A program made the translations under genes and the position numbers. From Archilochus colubris (lineage: Eukaryota; Chordata; Aves; Apodiformes; Trochilidae), in contig CM041108.1 of assembly GCA_023079485.1 (NCBI GenBank), positions 5,084,001 to 5,148,000 of the forward strand: a stretch of 64,000 bases of DNA, read 5' to 3'. The notes beneath the pieces are model-generated. The model made no database searches. It was given only the letters and a program-made list of their open reading frames with translations, and was not told the DNA's origin. This document shows, in pieces, positions 1 to 11,100 of this stretch (position 1 is its first letter; the number at the start of each line of letters is the position of its first letter).

Positions 1-64
1 TTCCAAAGCAAAAACCCTTCTCTTCCTTCCTCTTCCTACCTACTTCCTTCCTCCTTCTGGACAG

Positions 65-164
65 GTACAAGCTTTGTTCTGCCCTTGGGCAGATGATCAA
101 TGAAGTTGTAAGCCTGGCTGAGAGTATGGGTCCAGCTGGAGTAGGGGAATACAGCCAGTTCTGA
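65..164 (+). CDS. Possible terminal coding exon of an unidentified upstream gene (partial)
   Basis: A long pyrimidine-rich tract at 14-60 ends in an AG at 63-64, a good splice acceptor. It is followed by a 32-codon open frame (66-161) ending in TGA at 162-164; the last residues read GVGEYSQF. The frame needs one nucleotide from an exon outside the window. The other two forward frames stop within about 14 codons. I do not recognise the peptide. In mammals the genes on this side of C11orf52 are HSPB2 and CRYAB, and neither ends like this. It could be the last exon of another gene or a chance open frame behind a pyrimidine tract. Confidence 0.22.
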
Positions 165-1201
165 GATAATCCATCAGAAGGGTGAATCAAAACTTAGCCA
201 CTTGTCAGCATGCGAGGCATTCAGTCCCACACTGAACTGGGGCTGACTGGCAAATCAAGGCTGTGGGCACAGTTTCCACTCAAGGACTACTTTAACACAG
301 TATCTTTCACCACTGAGTATCAGCTGCCTGCAAGCTGCCAGAGATGAGCTGCCTGCCATTCAGTCCAGGAATGACCAGACACAGTTTCAGCAGTGATACA
401 GAGGTAAAATGCACACTGATGTTCCTGTTAGACAAAGGAAGAGCCTAGGAGCTGTATTTCAAGTCTTTAATGATGCAAGTCCTTCATGGGAAGGTATAAA
501 TTATTGCCTGCTTGCAAAGGGGGCTAGGACGTTCCCCAAGAGCACAAATCCCTAAGAGCTACCTTCATCTAAGTGGCTACATAAAAAAAAATGGATTCCC
601 AGTAATGTCCCTGAGGTTACAGATACCTTACTGCCTGCAGCAGGAGCAGCAGCACTGGAGCTGAGCTGAGAGCCTGGTCCCAGCTTCTCTGGGGCACCAC
701 CTGCCTCCCAAGAAGATGTTTGCTTTCCCACTCTGTGCCAGCCTGTGCCACTTATTTTCCTGACATCCTGCTTGGGATGCAGAGATGAGCAGCAAGGAGA
801 GCACTGTAGTTTCCCACCCTGGTGCTGAGGAAGATGTCAAGTCCCTCCTCTCCTCTTTTGCATCACTGCTGCCTTCAGCAGGATGGCGCTGGTGGGAGAG
901 GAGGATAGCAGAGGGACATCCACTGCACAAACCAGAAAGCAGAATTTTAACCCCAGGGCTGTGGCCTGGAGGCGTGCTCACACATTACCCACTTCTTCCT
1001 GGCCAGCAAGAGGCGAAGGGGGCAAAGAGAACCCCCGGGGCTGAGGGGACGCCCGGGGCCGGCAAAGCGGCGGTGCCGCGATGGGGAGAAACCTGACACT
1101 GCCAGACACTCCCTGGGAATAGCCAGGGGCCGAGCAGGAACCAGGAAATACAAGATCTCTCTGTCCAGAGAAGGCTTCTTCTCCATGGGCGAGGGAGCGC
1201 C
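165..1201. other. Upstream region and GC-rich promoter side of C11orf52
   Basis: No coding exon could be supported here. Sequence from about 950 rises in GC and CpG and runs through the first C11orf52 exon to about 1500, so its promoter and 5' UTR probably lie in 950-1201. Open frames on both strands are by-products of the GC-rich composition and resemble no protein I know. Confidence 0.4.
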
Positions 1202-4200
1202 ATGGGCAACCTCTGGAGCTGCGGGAGACCCTGGTGAGTGGGGCTGCGGGAAGGTGCGGGACGGCAGCCCGAGGTCCGGGCAGCCCGGGAGCCAACTTTG
1301 GGTGGACTTGGCAGGCTTTGCTTCCTTGTGTTGGGCTTGCCAGGGCTCCCGCTTGGCTCTCAGCCCCGCACCTTGCCAGCTCACAGGGAAACCGGGAGGC
1401 GGGGAGCGGTGCGGGGCGGTGCGGGGCAGCCCCTGGGTGCCGGGGTGGAAGGAGCCGAAGGGGTTTTGTCCCTCACGTCTGTGGCACTCCCCGGGACTGG
1501 CAGCTTGGGTTCTCAGCCAGCAGCTGAGAATAGCTCTGTTCTTAGGAAGGATCTGGTTCAAGTCCCTGTCCTCGCCCCAGTGATCTCCGGCCCGGTTGCA
1601 CCCCCCGAGGTGTCCCCTTGGGGTGCTGCGAGGAGGGACCCCCCGAGTCACCCTGGGTCACCTGCCCCGTCCTGCTCTGGGCTCCTCCAGCCCTCTCCCT
1701 GCATCTCTCTGGGCTCTGTCTGTGCTTGGGAAATCCTGGGTAGGTTTTCCACACCGTGTTGCTCTTTCTCGCTGGGTGGGGAGGATGAGAGTTTAATCCC
1801 TTCTGGCTCGTGTTGTGCCCTGGAGCTCCTGCTTACAGAAGAAGGGCACAGTGAGCATTACTCGGTGCCAAGTGGAAGTATTTTCAGTTCTGAGGTGGTA
1901 CATGAATACCAGATGAAGTATCGAGGACATTCTCTCCAACGCTGCATTTGTTGAAAGTATTAGAAATTCCTGGGAGCTTTTGAGCAGTAACAAGAGGGAC
2001 AGCATCACCTGGTGGCTGGAGCAGAGCAGGAGGTCAGGACATCCTCCCAACCTGAGCCCTGAGCTGGATGGAGCACAGAGGAGTTGGGGATTTAGGAAAA
2101 AGGAACTGAATATTTAAAGAAAAGCCATGACAGCAAATCTATTCACTGAAGAAAGTTCCTGATGAAGGAAAGTGTGTGGTGAGGTCTGGGTAGCTCTGTC
2201 AGGAGGGGGGGGCCCAGGTATTCTCACCACTTGGGGCCTCCAGTGTGCATGGAGAGCAAAAGATGCCAAAATTTAGGAATTTACACAGAACTTACAGTGG
2301 AGCAGGATTGTGTAGGGCAGCAATCAGGTAGGCATTGACCCAGGGAAAAAGCAGTGCAGGAGCAGGGCCGTGTGTGCTGTCATGAAGAATACAACGTGCT
2401 TGGAGCAGGCTGTGTGTTGGTTACAACATGTTTGACCTGGTTTTGAGAAGAGGGGAGAGGTTTGCTCTGCTCCTGTTTCCTTTGTGGCATCCATTCTAAT
2501 TACCAGAGAGAGATCTGAGGCTGGGAGATGCCATCTCCTGCCTGGCTGGGATTACCCTGCAGACAGCCTCAGAATAGCTCCAGCCCACACACTGCCTGCT
2601 AAGGCTCTTTCTACAAAGAAAGGCAACCAAAACAAGGAAGATGAGTGAGGAAAGCTGATACTGCAGCCTGTCTCCTAGGAAAGGGGTGGGTGTCCCTGTG
2701 CCCCCGTGGGGCAGCACACCAGGGACATGAGGAGCAGTGTTAGATCCTTTGGGACAGGCACAGGGCCACCTTGCCTTCCTCAAAGCTGCCTTTGAATTCC
2801 CCAGGTCTAGCAAGTCTGGTTAATCATTACTGACTATTTTGAAGGTCTCCAAGTTCTCTGGCTGCACTGAAGCTTTGTTTTGTTTTGTTTTGTTTTGTTT
2901 TGCCATTAGAGTGCCCAAGGCATTACTGCACACTCTGCTCTGCTTACCCTCCTGTTGAAACTGCCTCTAAAAGGCAGCCAAAGGCAGAGCTTTGCTTCAG
3001 ACCCTGCATTGTTCCTGCCTGTGGAAGGATGGTCTGGCACGTGCACACGCTGCAGGATATATAATTCTTGTTTGGAACCAACTGGTAACTCTGAGGCCAC
3101 ACTGAAAGTGCTGCTGCCCACTTTCAGCTGCTGCAGCAGGTACACAGGCCCCTGTGTGACCCTCAGCTGCACATTTGTTGGTCAAAACCCCCCTGACATG
3201 CACACTGAGGAGCACCCATACAAGGGCTGGCACCTGCTCTCCGCCATCCCTCCAAGTGTGATGCAATGTGAACATTTCCTGCCTAGAATGTGACACATCC
3301 CAGCTCTGCCAGACAAACCCACACTCCCCTGCCAGCACCAGCCTGCAGACGTTCAGCTCCTAGCTCTGTAGTTACAGCTGGAATGAATTTGGCTCCTGCT
3401 CATACCATGTCTGGAAAATAGCTGTATTTGGCTTGTCACACAGGTACACTGAGACAAGGGTTTGCCTTGGCTGACATTAAGTGCATAACTTGTTTGCTTT
3501 GCCTGCGACTTAAGTGGCAAACTGAGACCAGGAAAACTGTCTGAAACATGAAACTGGCACCAGGTCTGTGCACAGCTGCTTCTTGAGCAAGGGGTGCAAA
3601 GAGTGGGGTATGGGGCTATCAGAACAACTGGTTTTAAGAGAAGGGTTCCATGCCAGCTGAGAGCATGCTCTGCACCTTAAATCCTTGATCACACAGCTGT
3701 GGAACTGCAAAACCACAGTGAAATCTGTGCTGATTCACTCTGCATATTGGGCAGGCAGGCAGGGCTGAAAGGCAGGGAGATTTGGGGGTATGAGAGGTGT
3801 GTCAGAAGAAGGAAATCCATCTCCACATCTCCCCTTTGGAACTTCTTAATGCAAGGGTTGCTGAGGTTCTGGCTTGGCTTAATAGCTCTGAGACAATTCT
3901 TGGGCTTCTCTCATTACCCACAGATGGGTTTGCATGTCATGGAAGGAGAGATTGGGGGATTATTTGGGCTAACATCTCTCTCTAATTCCAGGCATTGCCC
4001 TTCACCTTTTAAAAGAAAGAAAGAAAAGCAAGGTAAGGATTTGTGACAATGATTTAGAGGACAAGAAGGGGTGGGATGATAGAGCCCCTGGTTAGTTGAC
4101 ATTAGTCCTGACTGTGAATTGGTACCTGAGGCTGAGGTCCCTCCCCATACTCTTATGCACCCAACCTTCCTCAGGAGAAGTCTGGTAGGAGTAAGAAGCA

Positions 4201-5397
4201 AGATTTAAAACTTAAATAAGTTGTAAGTTGTTTTTTTTTTTAAGTTTTAAATGCTTTAAAACTTAAAGCAAGGGGTGTGATGTGCCATGGCACTTGGCAA
4301 GGGGGAAGGAAGGGGCTCCAGCATCTCTTTAAAACAGCAGAGTATCACATCGAATCACATGTGAGTACTCTGGATTGGTAGCACAGCAGAAGGTGCATCC
4401 AAGTTCTGACATCAGTCCCTCAGAATGAAGTGTAGTCTCTAAGGAGCCCAATTTTATCCTGTGGCTGGGCAAAATAAGGGCTTGAGGCAATAAAGGAAAT
4501 AACAAAATTAAAACTGGATCTGACTTCTCCAAGGGCCTGACAAGGAAGCTCTCTGTGCTGTGTCTGTCCTCCTAGATTCTGCCAAGAACATTGTGGTCCA
4601 CAGCATGTTGTCATCTGGGAAATCTGGGAAACTTTTTATTTTTTTTTTTCCAAAGAAACAAGCCCAAGCTTTCTTCTTCGAGGCAGGCATCAGAGACAGC
4701 ATTAAGGTTGAGGGTGACAGATGAAGTGGAAATTTTATTTGTGCCCAGTGGGGAAAGCCCATGAGCCAGACACTTCATTTCTGTGTTCAAAGGTGGAACA
4801 GCAAACGTTTTTGTTAACCTCCTCCGTTGGTGTTTCTTTTTCAGGAACTGATCTGAGACAGAAGAGCCAACAGCATCAGCCTGACAGGAAGGTAAACAGC
4901 TTCCCAGAGTTGTTTTCCTAACTGTATATGGAGAAGACAGAGCTTACCAACACTTCCTAGGCTAGATGGGTTGGGAGGACGTGGGGCAGCTGTGAATCAT
5001 CTCATCCTGTTTAGATGTTAATGGCTGTGGGAGCAGTGGGGCCCATTTTGCATCCCTCTAGAGCAGAAAGAGCAGCAGGATGAAATGTCTGAGATGTCAG
5101 AGAGATGGATTGGGGAAAGATGTGTAGGAGCTGACTTCCCAAAGCTCTTTCTTCCCAAAGGTTCCAACGCAGGAAGATGTCCCAGAATTTCCTCTCTATG
5201 CCACTGTGAGTAAAGCCAAGGGTGTGCAGCAGGATGAGAGCATTCACTATGCAGACATCCAGGTGTTCACTACGCTCCGGGAGCGCTCGGCAGCAGAGGT
5301 GAAGAATTTACAGATGCAGAATGCCACAGAGTATGCAACCCTCAACTTCCCCCGGCCCAGGCTGAAATATGACAGCAAGAATGGGACTCTGGTATAA
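1202..5397 (+). CDS. C11orf52: C11orf52 ortholog, small putative lipid-anchored protein, 4 exons, 118 aa
   Basis: Coding exons by GT-AG junctions: 1202-1233, 3992-4032, 4845-4891, 5161-5397; phases fit and give 118 residues (human about 123). The start MGNLWSCGRPW has Gly2 for N-myristoylation and Cys7 and Cys13 as possible palmitoylation sites, followed by a basic patch (residues 18-23). The C-terminal half matches the human protein closely: HYADIQ at 69-74, NATEYATL at 94-101 and the end YDSKNGTLV at 110-118. Tyr70 lies in an I-x-Y-x-x-I motif, Tyr98 in T-x-Y-x-x-L, and Tyr53 in LYATV. The last residues TLV fit a class I PDZ ligand. Function is not established; membrane-associated scaffolding is inference. 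Exons 1-3 are too short to be seen as open reading frames and were found from splice phase and family similarity. The gene lies just upstream of DIXDC1, as in mammals. Confidence 0.88.
2875..2902. repeat. (TTTTG)n microsatellite
   Basis: About five perfect TTTTG units within C11orf52 intron 1. Confidence 0.9.
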
Positions 5398-6700
5398 AAA
5401 AAACCCAACAACAAAAGGCTTGATGGCCCTCTCCTCCTTCGTCACCAAAAGGATTTCACAGACTCAGAGATGCCAACCTCCTGGACACATCAAAGCTCCC
5501 TGAGAAAGTGCAGACAGGCTGTGTCTGCACCTGCATTTCCCTTCAGAGGACACAGACATGCTCTGGTTCTCAGGGTGAGTATTTTCCCAGCTGATTCTGC
5601 TGACAAGAAACACCTCTTCACCTTGGAAGAGTTGCCTCTGAAGCTGGCAATCAGTCTCCTCTCAGCACTGTGAGAAGACAGAGCTGCTCCTTTGCTTAGG
5701 AAGGCTAAACCAGAGCTCAGGGCTGCAGGGAGGAGGTTCCTGCTGTGGGACAGGAGCAGATGAGTGCTGCTCTGCAGAGGAATTTGGGAACATGGCACAC
5801 AGGATTCAATCTTGGGACAAGGGAGGTGTTGCCACAGGATTTTGTGTCGATGCTGAGAAAACTCTGCAATGTGCAGAATGATACCCTGAAGAAATGGTAT
5901 GAAACCTATAACAGGATCTGTTTAGTGTCTCCCTCCAGCCCCTGCCACTGGAACTGCAGTCACACACTATGTGCATCCCCTTTCCCCAAAACCCAGTGTT
6001 CTGTAACTATGCACAGCACACCAAAACCAAGGCCAGAAGTGCAGAATTAACTGAGGGGTGTAGGACAATTTCTTTCACTGAAGGGCTGTGCAGAGCTGCA
6101 TCCTTATCCCAACATGTACAGAACTGAGTTGTGAGCTCTTGGGTCTGAAATGAAACAAGGAATATTTGCTGTCCAGCTGTGAGGCAGCCATTTGAAAGCC
6201 ACTGACTAGATTTAGGGAAGTTTTCCAGTCCTTAGAGTACAGCAGCTCTCTGCACTTCTGAGATCCTGGGAATGAACATTGGGCAGCTTTAGAGAGGGCT
6301 TCAGACTTTTCCTCCATTTTTCTCTTATTCATGCTGTCAGTTTTCTTCTTTCAGGCTGTCAGTTTTAGTTATAAACCCCAGTTACATAGAGCACATGTGG
6401 TGTTTGCTGCTAGCACTCCCAGGTACATCTCTGAGAATTACTTTATGGATTGAAAATTCTGTTAATGATGCAGTATGGCAGCACTGAGAGTTGCTCCCAA
6501 GCAGAAACTTCAGGCACTGAGTCCATGCTTGGCACGTTCTGTTCCTAAGCAGTGGTCTGCATAGCAAAACGTAGTTTGTGGTACAACCTGGACATGCTGC
6601 TGCATTTTATAAACACTTTGCATATTCTGGATCAGCAAAACGTAAAAAGCATGAAGGAGCTCCTGCTCGTGACAAAAAAATAAAGCTGGGAAGGGCAGTG
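5398..6700 (+). other. Probable C11orf52 3' UTR
   Basis: Noncoding sequence directly after the C11orf52 stop codon. The first clear AATAAA in sense orientation is at 6679-6684, so a 3' UTR of about 1.3 kb is plausible. No conserved coding exon was seen. Confidence 0.5.
6679..6684 (+). terminator. Candidate poly(A) signal for C11orf52
   Basis: AATAAA hexamer in sense orientation, the first one clearly downstream of the stop at 5397. Use is inferred from position only. Confidence 0.4.
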
Positions 6701-6825
6701 TTTGGGCTAAGATGGAAGTGTTTTCAGGACCAATCCTACAGTTTTCCTACCTTATTGCCCCTGCTGTCTGGTAGGTCAGCAGGGCTGTTGTAAGGCTAGA
6801 GTCATGCTTGCAGGAGAAGGCCCTT

Positions 6826-6861
6826 TTTTAATAATAAATAATAAAATAATAAATAATAAAA
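6826..6861. repeat. AT-rich simple repeat (AATAAAATAAT-like)
   Basis: Imperfect TAATAATAAA units in an otherwise mixed sequence. It contains several AATAAA hexamers by chance. Confidence 0.85.
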
Positions 6862-8030
6862 CCCTTTTCTACCTGAAAAGGGGTTTTTTTGCCCATGCTG
6901 ACCTCAATAGGGCTATTGTAAGGTGTACAGCAGCAAACCCCTCATTTATAATGCATACAGCATGAAGTTGCTGGAAGGGCTCCTGAGTGCCAAGGGTTTC
7001 TGTTCCTGCTCTTCCATGTTCCTTTCTGCACTCCATGCCCAGCATGAAACCTGCCCTTTAGACTGAGGGGGGTTGAATGGGCACAGGATTTACTTTCAAG
7101 AAGGGAGGCAGGGGACACTCCAGCAGCAGGTCCTGCTAATCCAGCTTCAGGGGAAGCCAGAGGCACAGCTCCAGATCTGCTTGATGCTGGTCAGCAGCTC
7201 TGTGCCTTCTTGCACTGATTTGCTGTACAAGAACCAGAAAACAGGCACTGGCTTCAGTTCCAGTCAAGTCCTGCACATCACAGGAAGAAATTGGATTATT
7301 TGGAAACTTTATTAAGTCTGGGTTTTAGTTCAGGGGATTTTTCTAGAGGGTGCAGAGTCTAACAGGTAATTTTTTTTAAAAACAGTGTAAGTGAAACAGC
7401 CTGGGGTTGCAGTGGTACTGAAGTTTCCCTCACCCAGGAGGACAGAAAGCTGCACAGGCACTAAGGTCAAGCTGCTGGGCCCAGGGCAGTGGAAGTTTGC
7501 ACATGCATCAAGTTAAACCAGTTTGACCACAGGCATAGCAAGGACTGGGCTTGGCTCCGAGGAACTTGCTTCCACTTAATCATGTCACTGAGTTCTGTAG
7601 ATCTGTGCATCACCCCCTTTGTAGTCTGAGAGAATGGGAGCTACAGCAGAAACCATATTTTAATGAGTGCTTCAAAGCCTGGAATGATCATTTATCTCCT
7701 GTTCCCTCTGGAGCTCCAGCTGCCACATGCAGCCAGTGCTGGGTGTTGTTTCTGAAGTGCAGGGTATCTTGAGATAACCAAATGCTCTGCATATCAACAG
7801 GATTAGCACAGGAATTTTGCCTGTTTACCAGACCTCGAATAGGTAAAATGTGAATGCAACAAGGATTTCTGTAAAGGACTTGGTTTTGCACTGAATATTA
7901 AAAGCTTCCAGTAGCCAATCTCCTGTGTTCCCCGAGGTTGTTGCATTTAGCTGTGAAATGAGCGTTAATGATTTACCAAATGTTACCTGAACATTAAAGA
8001 CGGGATTTCTAGTTTTAAGCAATAAATTCG
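6862..8030. other. Intergenic stretch, nothing recognised
   Basis: Between the C11orf52 3' end and the 8 kb CpG island. Open frames are short and lack family resemblance or paired splice sites. I see no repeat or RNA gene. Confidence 0.5.
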
Positions 8031-8039
8031 CACTTCTGT

Positions 8040-8560
8040 TGGAGGTCGTTGCGCGGTCGCTGCGCTGGAGCTTTGGGGAGCACCGGCAGAACCCGGACCT
8101 GGGACCCACCGAGCCCGGGGGTTTCCGCGCATCCTCCTGCCCGACGTGCGGGAACCTTGGCGGTGAACCAGAACCGAATTGCGGGTGCTGGGCTCGGCTT
8201 TTCCGGCTCCGACCGGGCGGGACCAGCCCGGGACCGCCCCGTCCCGCCCCCGTCTCCATGGCAAGCAAGGGACGCGGCCGGGACCGCACCGGATCCGCAC
8301 CCCCCGATCCTCACCGGATCCGCACCCTCCGGTCCGCACCGGGCGCAGGTAGGGTCCACCCCACCGGGGGGTTTTCCCTTCCAAGCCCCCGGGACCATCC
8401 TGCTCCTGGGAATCGCCCCCATTCCCGATACCCCAATCCCCCCCCCGTTCCCTGGGTTCCCCTTTCCCCCCCACCCCAGCCCTGTTCCTGCTCCTGCTGA
8501 AATCCCCCGGGCCCGATCCCGCTTCCAGAGGCACCTGGGCCCACACCACCCCTCTGAGGG
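8040..8560. promoter_or_regulatory. CpG island without an assigned gene
   Basis: This is a sharply bounded block of high GC with frequent CpG, flanked on both sides by AT-rich sequence. It contains an ATG at 8258 in fair context and a GT donor at 8349. A sequence close to an RFX X-box (GTCTCCATGGCAAG, 8252-8265) overlaps that ATG. It sits 2.8 kb upstream of the DIXDC1 first exon and 2.6 kb after C11orf52, so it could be a DIXDC1 upstream promoter, a lncRNA promoter or a small unrecognised gene. Confidence 0.6.
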
Positions 8561-8719
8561 TTCCCATCCCTGCCCCACACTTCCCTGCTCACTCGATTTT
8601 AATTTTTTTTTCCTCACTTGCAGAACGGGCCCCCCAAAACTCCCACCCCCAGCAGACACAGAACCACCCTGGCTCTGCCTCCATCACCTGTCCCGCCCCA
8701 CCCCTGAGTTTTGGTCCCT
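8258..8719 (+). other. Candidate two-exon transcript with a short open frame, unidentified
   Basis: Within the CpG island an ATG at 8258 opens a frame to a donor at 8349 (CAG|GTAGGG). A strong acceptor at 8621-8623, after a T-rich tract, resumes at 8624. Joining 8258-8348 to 8624-8719 keeps the frame open for 62 codons, rich in Pro, Ser and Gln, ending in TAA at 8717-8719. I do not recognise the product and it has no domain. The intron looks real; the coding status is doubtful. A different frame of the second exon contains an ATG at 8724 that reads MYQDDTAKIMVTIYRR. A lncRNA or an alternative 5' exon is as likely as a protein gene. Confidence 0.25.
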
Positions 8720-8770
8720 AAAGATGTACCAGGATGACACAGCCAAGATAATGGTGACCATCTACAGAAG

Positions 8771-10600
8771 GGTTAGACCCACGCCCACCTCTAATGATCC
8801 TTAAAAACGGGGATTCCTGCTGCTATGCAGACTTTCTGAAGGAATTTTACCATATCCATTCTCTTAACTCCTCCGAACTTCCCCACCTTTCCTTTCACCA
8901 GACTTCACTCTGGACTTCTAAAGAAAGAGGCAACAAAGAAAATACAGATTACCAGAAAAAATCCTAAATATAACAGTATAGGGAATGGTTTCCTAAAATT
9001 ATTTATGAGAATCTTTGCTTCCTGGGCTAAATGCACTGAATCAAGTAATACCATGAGTATTTTACACTGGGGACCAGTACACCTTTGGTTGGCATATTTA
9101 ACTGCTGCTGAATTTTGATTTCCCCTCCACAAATCAGAGATAATTAGAACCTATGCACAGTCCAAGCCAATGTAATCAGGAATAATTTTTACGTGTGTTT
9201 CAGGGCAGTTCTCTCCACTAGATCTACATTCATGTGGAAGAAAATACGAAAACCTGAAACCTAAGAACATAGCCCTTAGGTGTGTGTCCTGCAGGCAATG
9301 AAAGTAGGTGGTGACTTTCCTCCTTCATTTTGGTCATATTCAGACATTTTGTCAGTAAAATGGTTGATGTTTTCTCTCTAAGAAAAATAGATAAGATAGT
9401 ACTTAAGGTTGAACTTAAGAGCACTTAAGTGTACAACTGAAGAGCACTTAACCATCTTGCCCGGAATTCAACAGGGGAAACTGGAAGGGTTGGGATTATG
9501 CAGAGTCTGTCCAGCAGAGGGCAATGGCACCAAGCAAACTGAAACCCTACATGTTGGTTCTGAAAGTCCCTCCTACCAGGAGCAGCTGACACAGAGATCC
9601 CTTTGGGATCATTGTCCCGTGCTCCTCATTTTGGACTCATCCAAGCATCAGTTTCAGTGAGTGCTGTTTGCTTCTTGCAGGGATAACACCCAAAGACATC
9701 TATTATGTTGTTAGGAAGCTGAAAGGAAAATGTGATTCCTGCTGCAAGAAGCAAGCTTGGAGTCTGAGGGTGAAACACAAAGGTGGGAGAGTTAAATTTC
9801 TAACAAGGCATTTGCAGCACAGACATGCACCCATGGTGCATTTGTGAGACCACAATGAACAGAAGAATTGCTCAGCATCATCTGCCTCTCTGGCTAGACA
9901 TCAGGAGTAGTTTCTATTCTCTGACATTCACATAGTCACAGTGAGGCATTTTTTCTTCAAAGCTGGGAAGTCCCATGTAGATGCAAATCTCTGATGAGAG
10001 GCTCTGATGGAAAACACTGTGAGCAGGCCTGGACCTGAATGTGGCACCTGGAATTAGAACCCTGTGCCTCTCACCATGTTGCTGTTCCAGTAGGTAGCTC
10101 TGTAGCAGGGATACAGGACTGAAAACGACCTGAATTTCAGATATCAGTCCTAAATTTTCTCGTTTGAGCCAAAAAGGCAGGCAGGTAGAGCTTCTGACTT
10201 GAACAGCCTCTCCAGTCCCAACCAGCTTCTTCACAGTTCCCCCAGTATGTTCAGCTGAAAAGGAATTCCTGATTTCTCAGGAGTGGTGCTGCTGTACATC
10301 ATTTCCTGGGCATTTCCTCAAGGTGAGATGAACTTTGAGAGACTGGAGATATTCAATACTTATTTCTGGAATTACTGCAGTCATTAATGATTTAGAAAAA
10401 CTGCTTGCATTGTCTTTAACTCTACTTGGAAAGTTTTCTTTATTTTTTTTTTCTTCTTTCAACCTCATTGCCAGGGTAGCTGGAGCACTGTGCAGATAAA
10501 TCTCTGTGCTGTGCCCTGGTTTGCAGCTCCCTGTCTCCAGCAGGCTGCTGACAACGCTGCTGTTTCTTTGGGGCTGTTCAGACGATAGCTGGGCAGCTCC
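8771..10600. other. Intergenic stretch with one unexplained open frame
   Basis: No confirmed gene. At 9668-9681 an acceptor-like TTTGCTTCTTGCAG precedes an open frame from 9684 to a TGA at about 9845. It starts ITPKDIYYVVRKLKGKCDSC and I do not recognise it. No compatible upstream exon was found. The rest shows no repeat or RNA gene that I can support. Confidence 0.35.
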
Positions 10601-11100
10601 TGCCCTCTTTCCTTCCTCCTTTCCCAGGGAGCAGCAGCACCGCTGCCATTTGCCCTCCTCGGATCTCTCTCCCTGTCCCCCCTCCCTCCCATCCCACGCC
10701 GTGCAGGGCTCGCAGTGTTTGGTGGGTTCGAAAAACCTCTTTTTACACAGCAGGATTCTGTGCGAGGAACGACTGAGCTGGGAAATGGGTTTCAGATGTT
10801 CCTCCAGCCCAATCCCGGGGCCTCCGCATCTTGTAAGCGGAGGCGTTTCCATAGCAACCGAGTGACATCTCTCCCGCTACTCCCCCAGCAACTCCCTCTC
10901 GAGCATGCCCAGTCCCAGCCCCGACTTGGGCTCAAGTCTCGGTGCAGTAACGGGGCTGCACATATGGGACTATGAATGTGATTCCCCATGAGCTCCAACT
11001 CTTTGTCTTGGCGAGGAGGAGGAGGAGGAGGTCGCGCCCGGAGCTGGAGGAACGTCCCCGTGTCCCCTGAGACCCTCGCCCCTCGGGGGGCTTGTGCAGA
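10600..11100 (+). promoter_or_regulatory. DIXDC1 long-form promoter and 5' UTR
   Basis: A GC-rich block immediately upstream of the first DIXDC1 coding exon. It includes a GGA-repeat stretch at about 11018-11030 and a sequence GTTTCCATAGCAAC at 10845-10858 that fits the X-box consensus RYYNYYATRRNRAC at all 14 positions. The transcription start is not determinable here. Confidence 0.6.

Noticed and set aside
7825..8659. Minus-strand frames of 154-214 codons over the 8 kb CpG island
   Set aside because: Composition-driven Gly/Arg/Pro-rich frames without recognisable domains. A donor-like site at about 7985 is not enough to support a gene.
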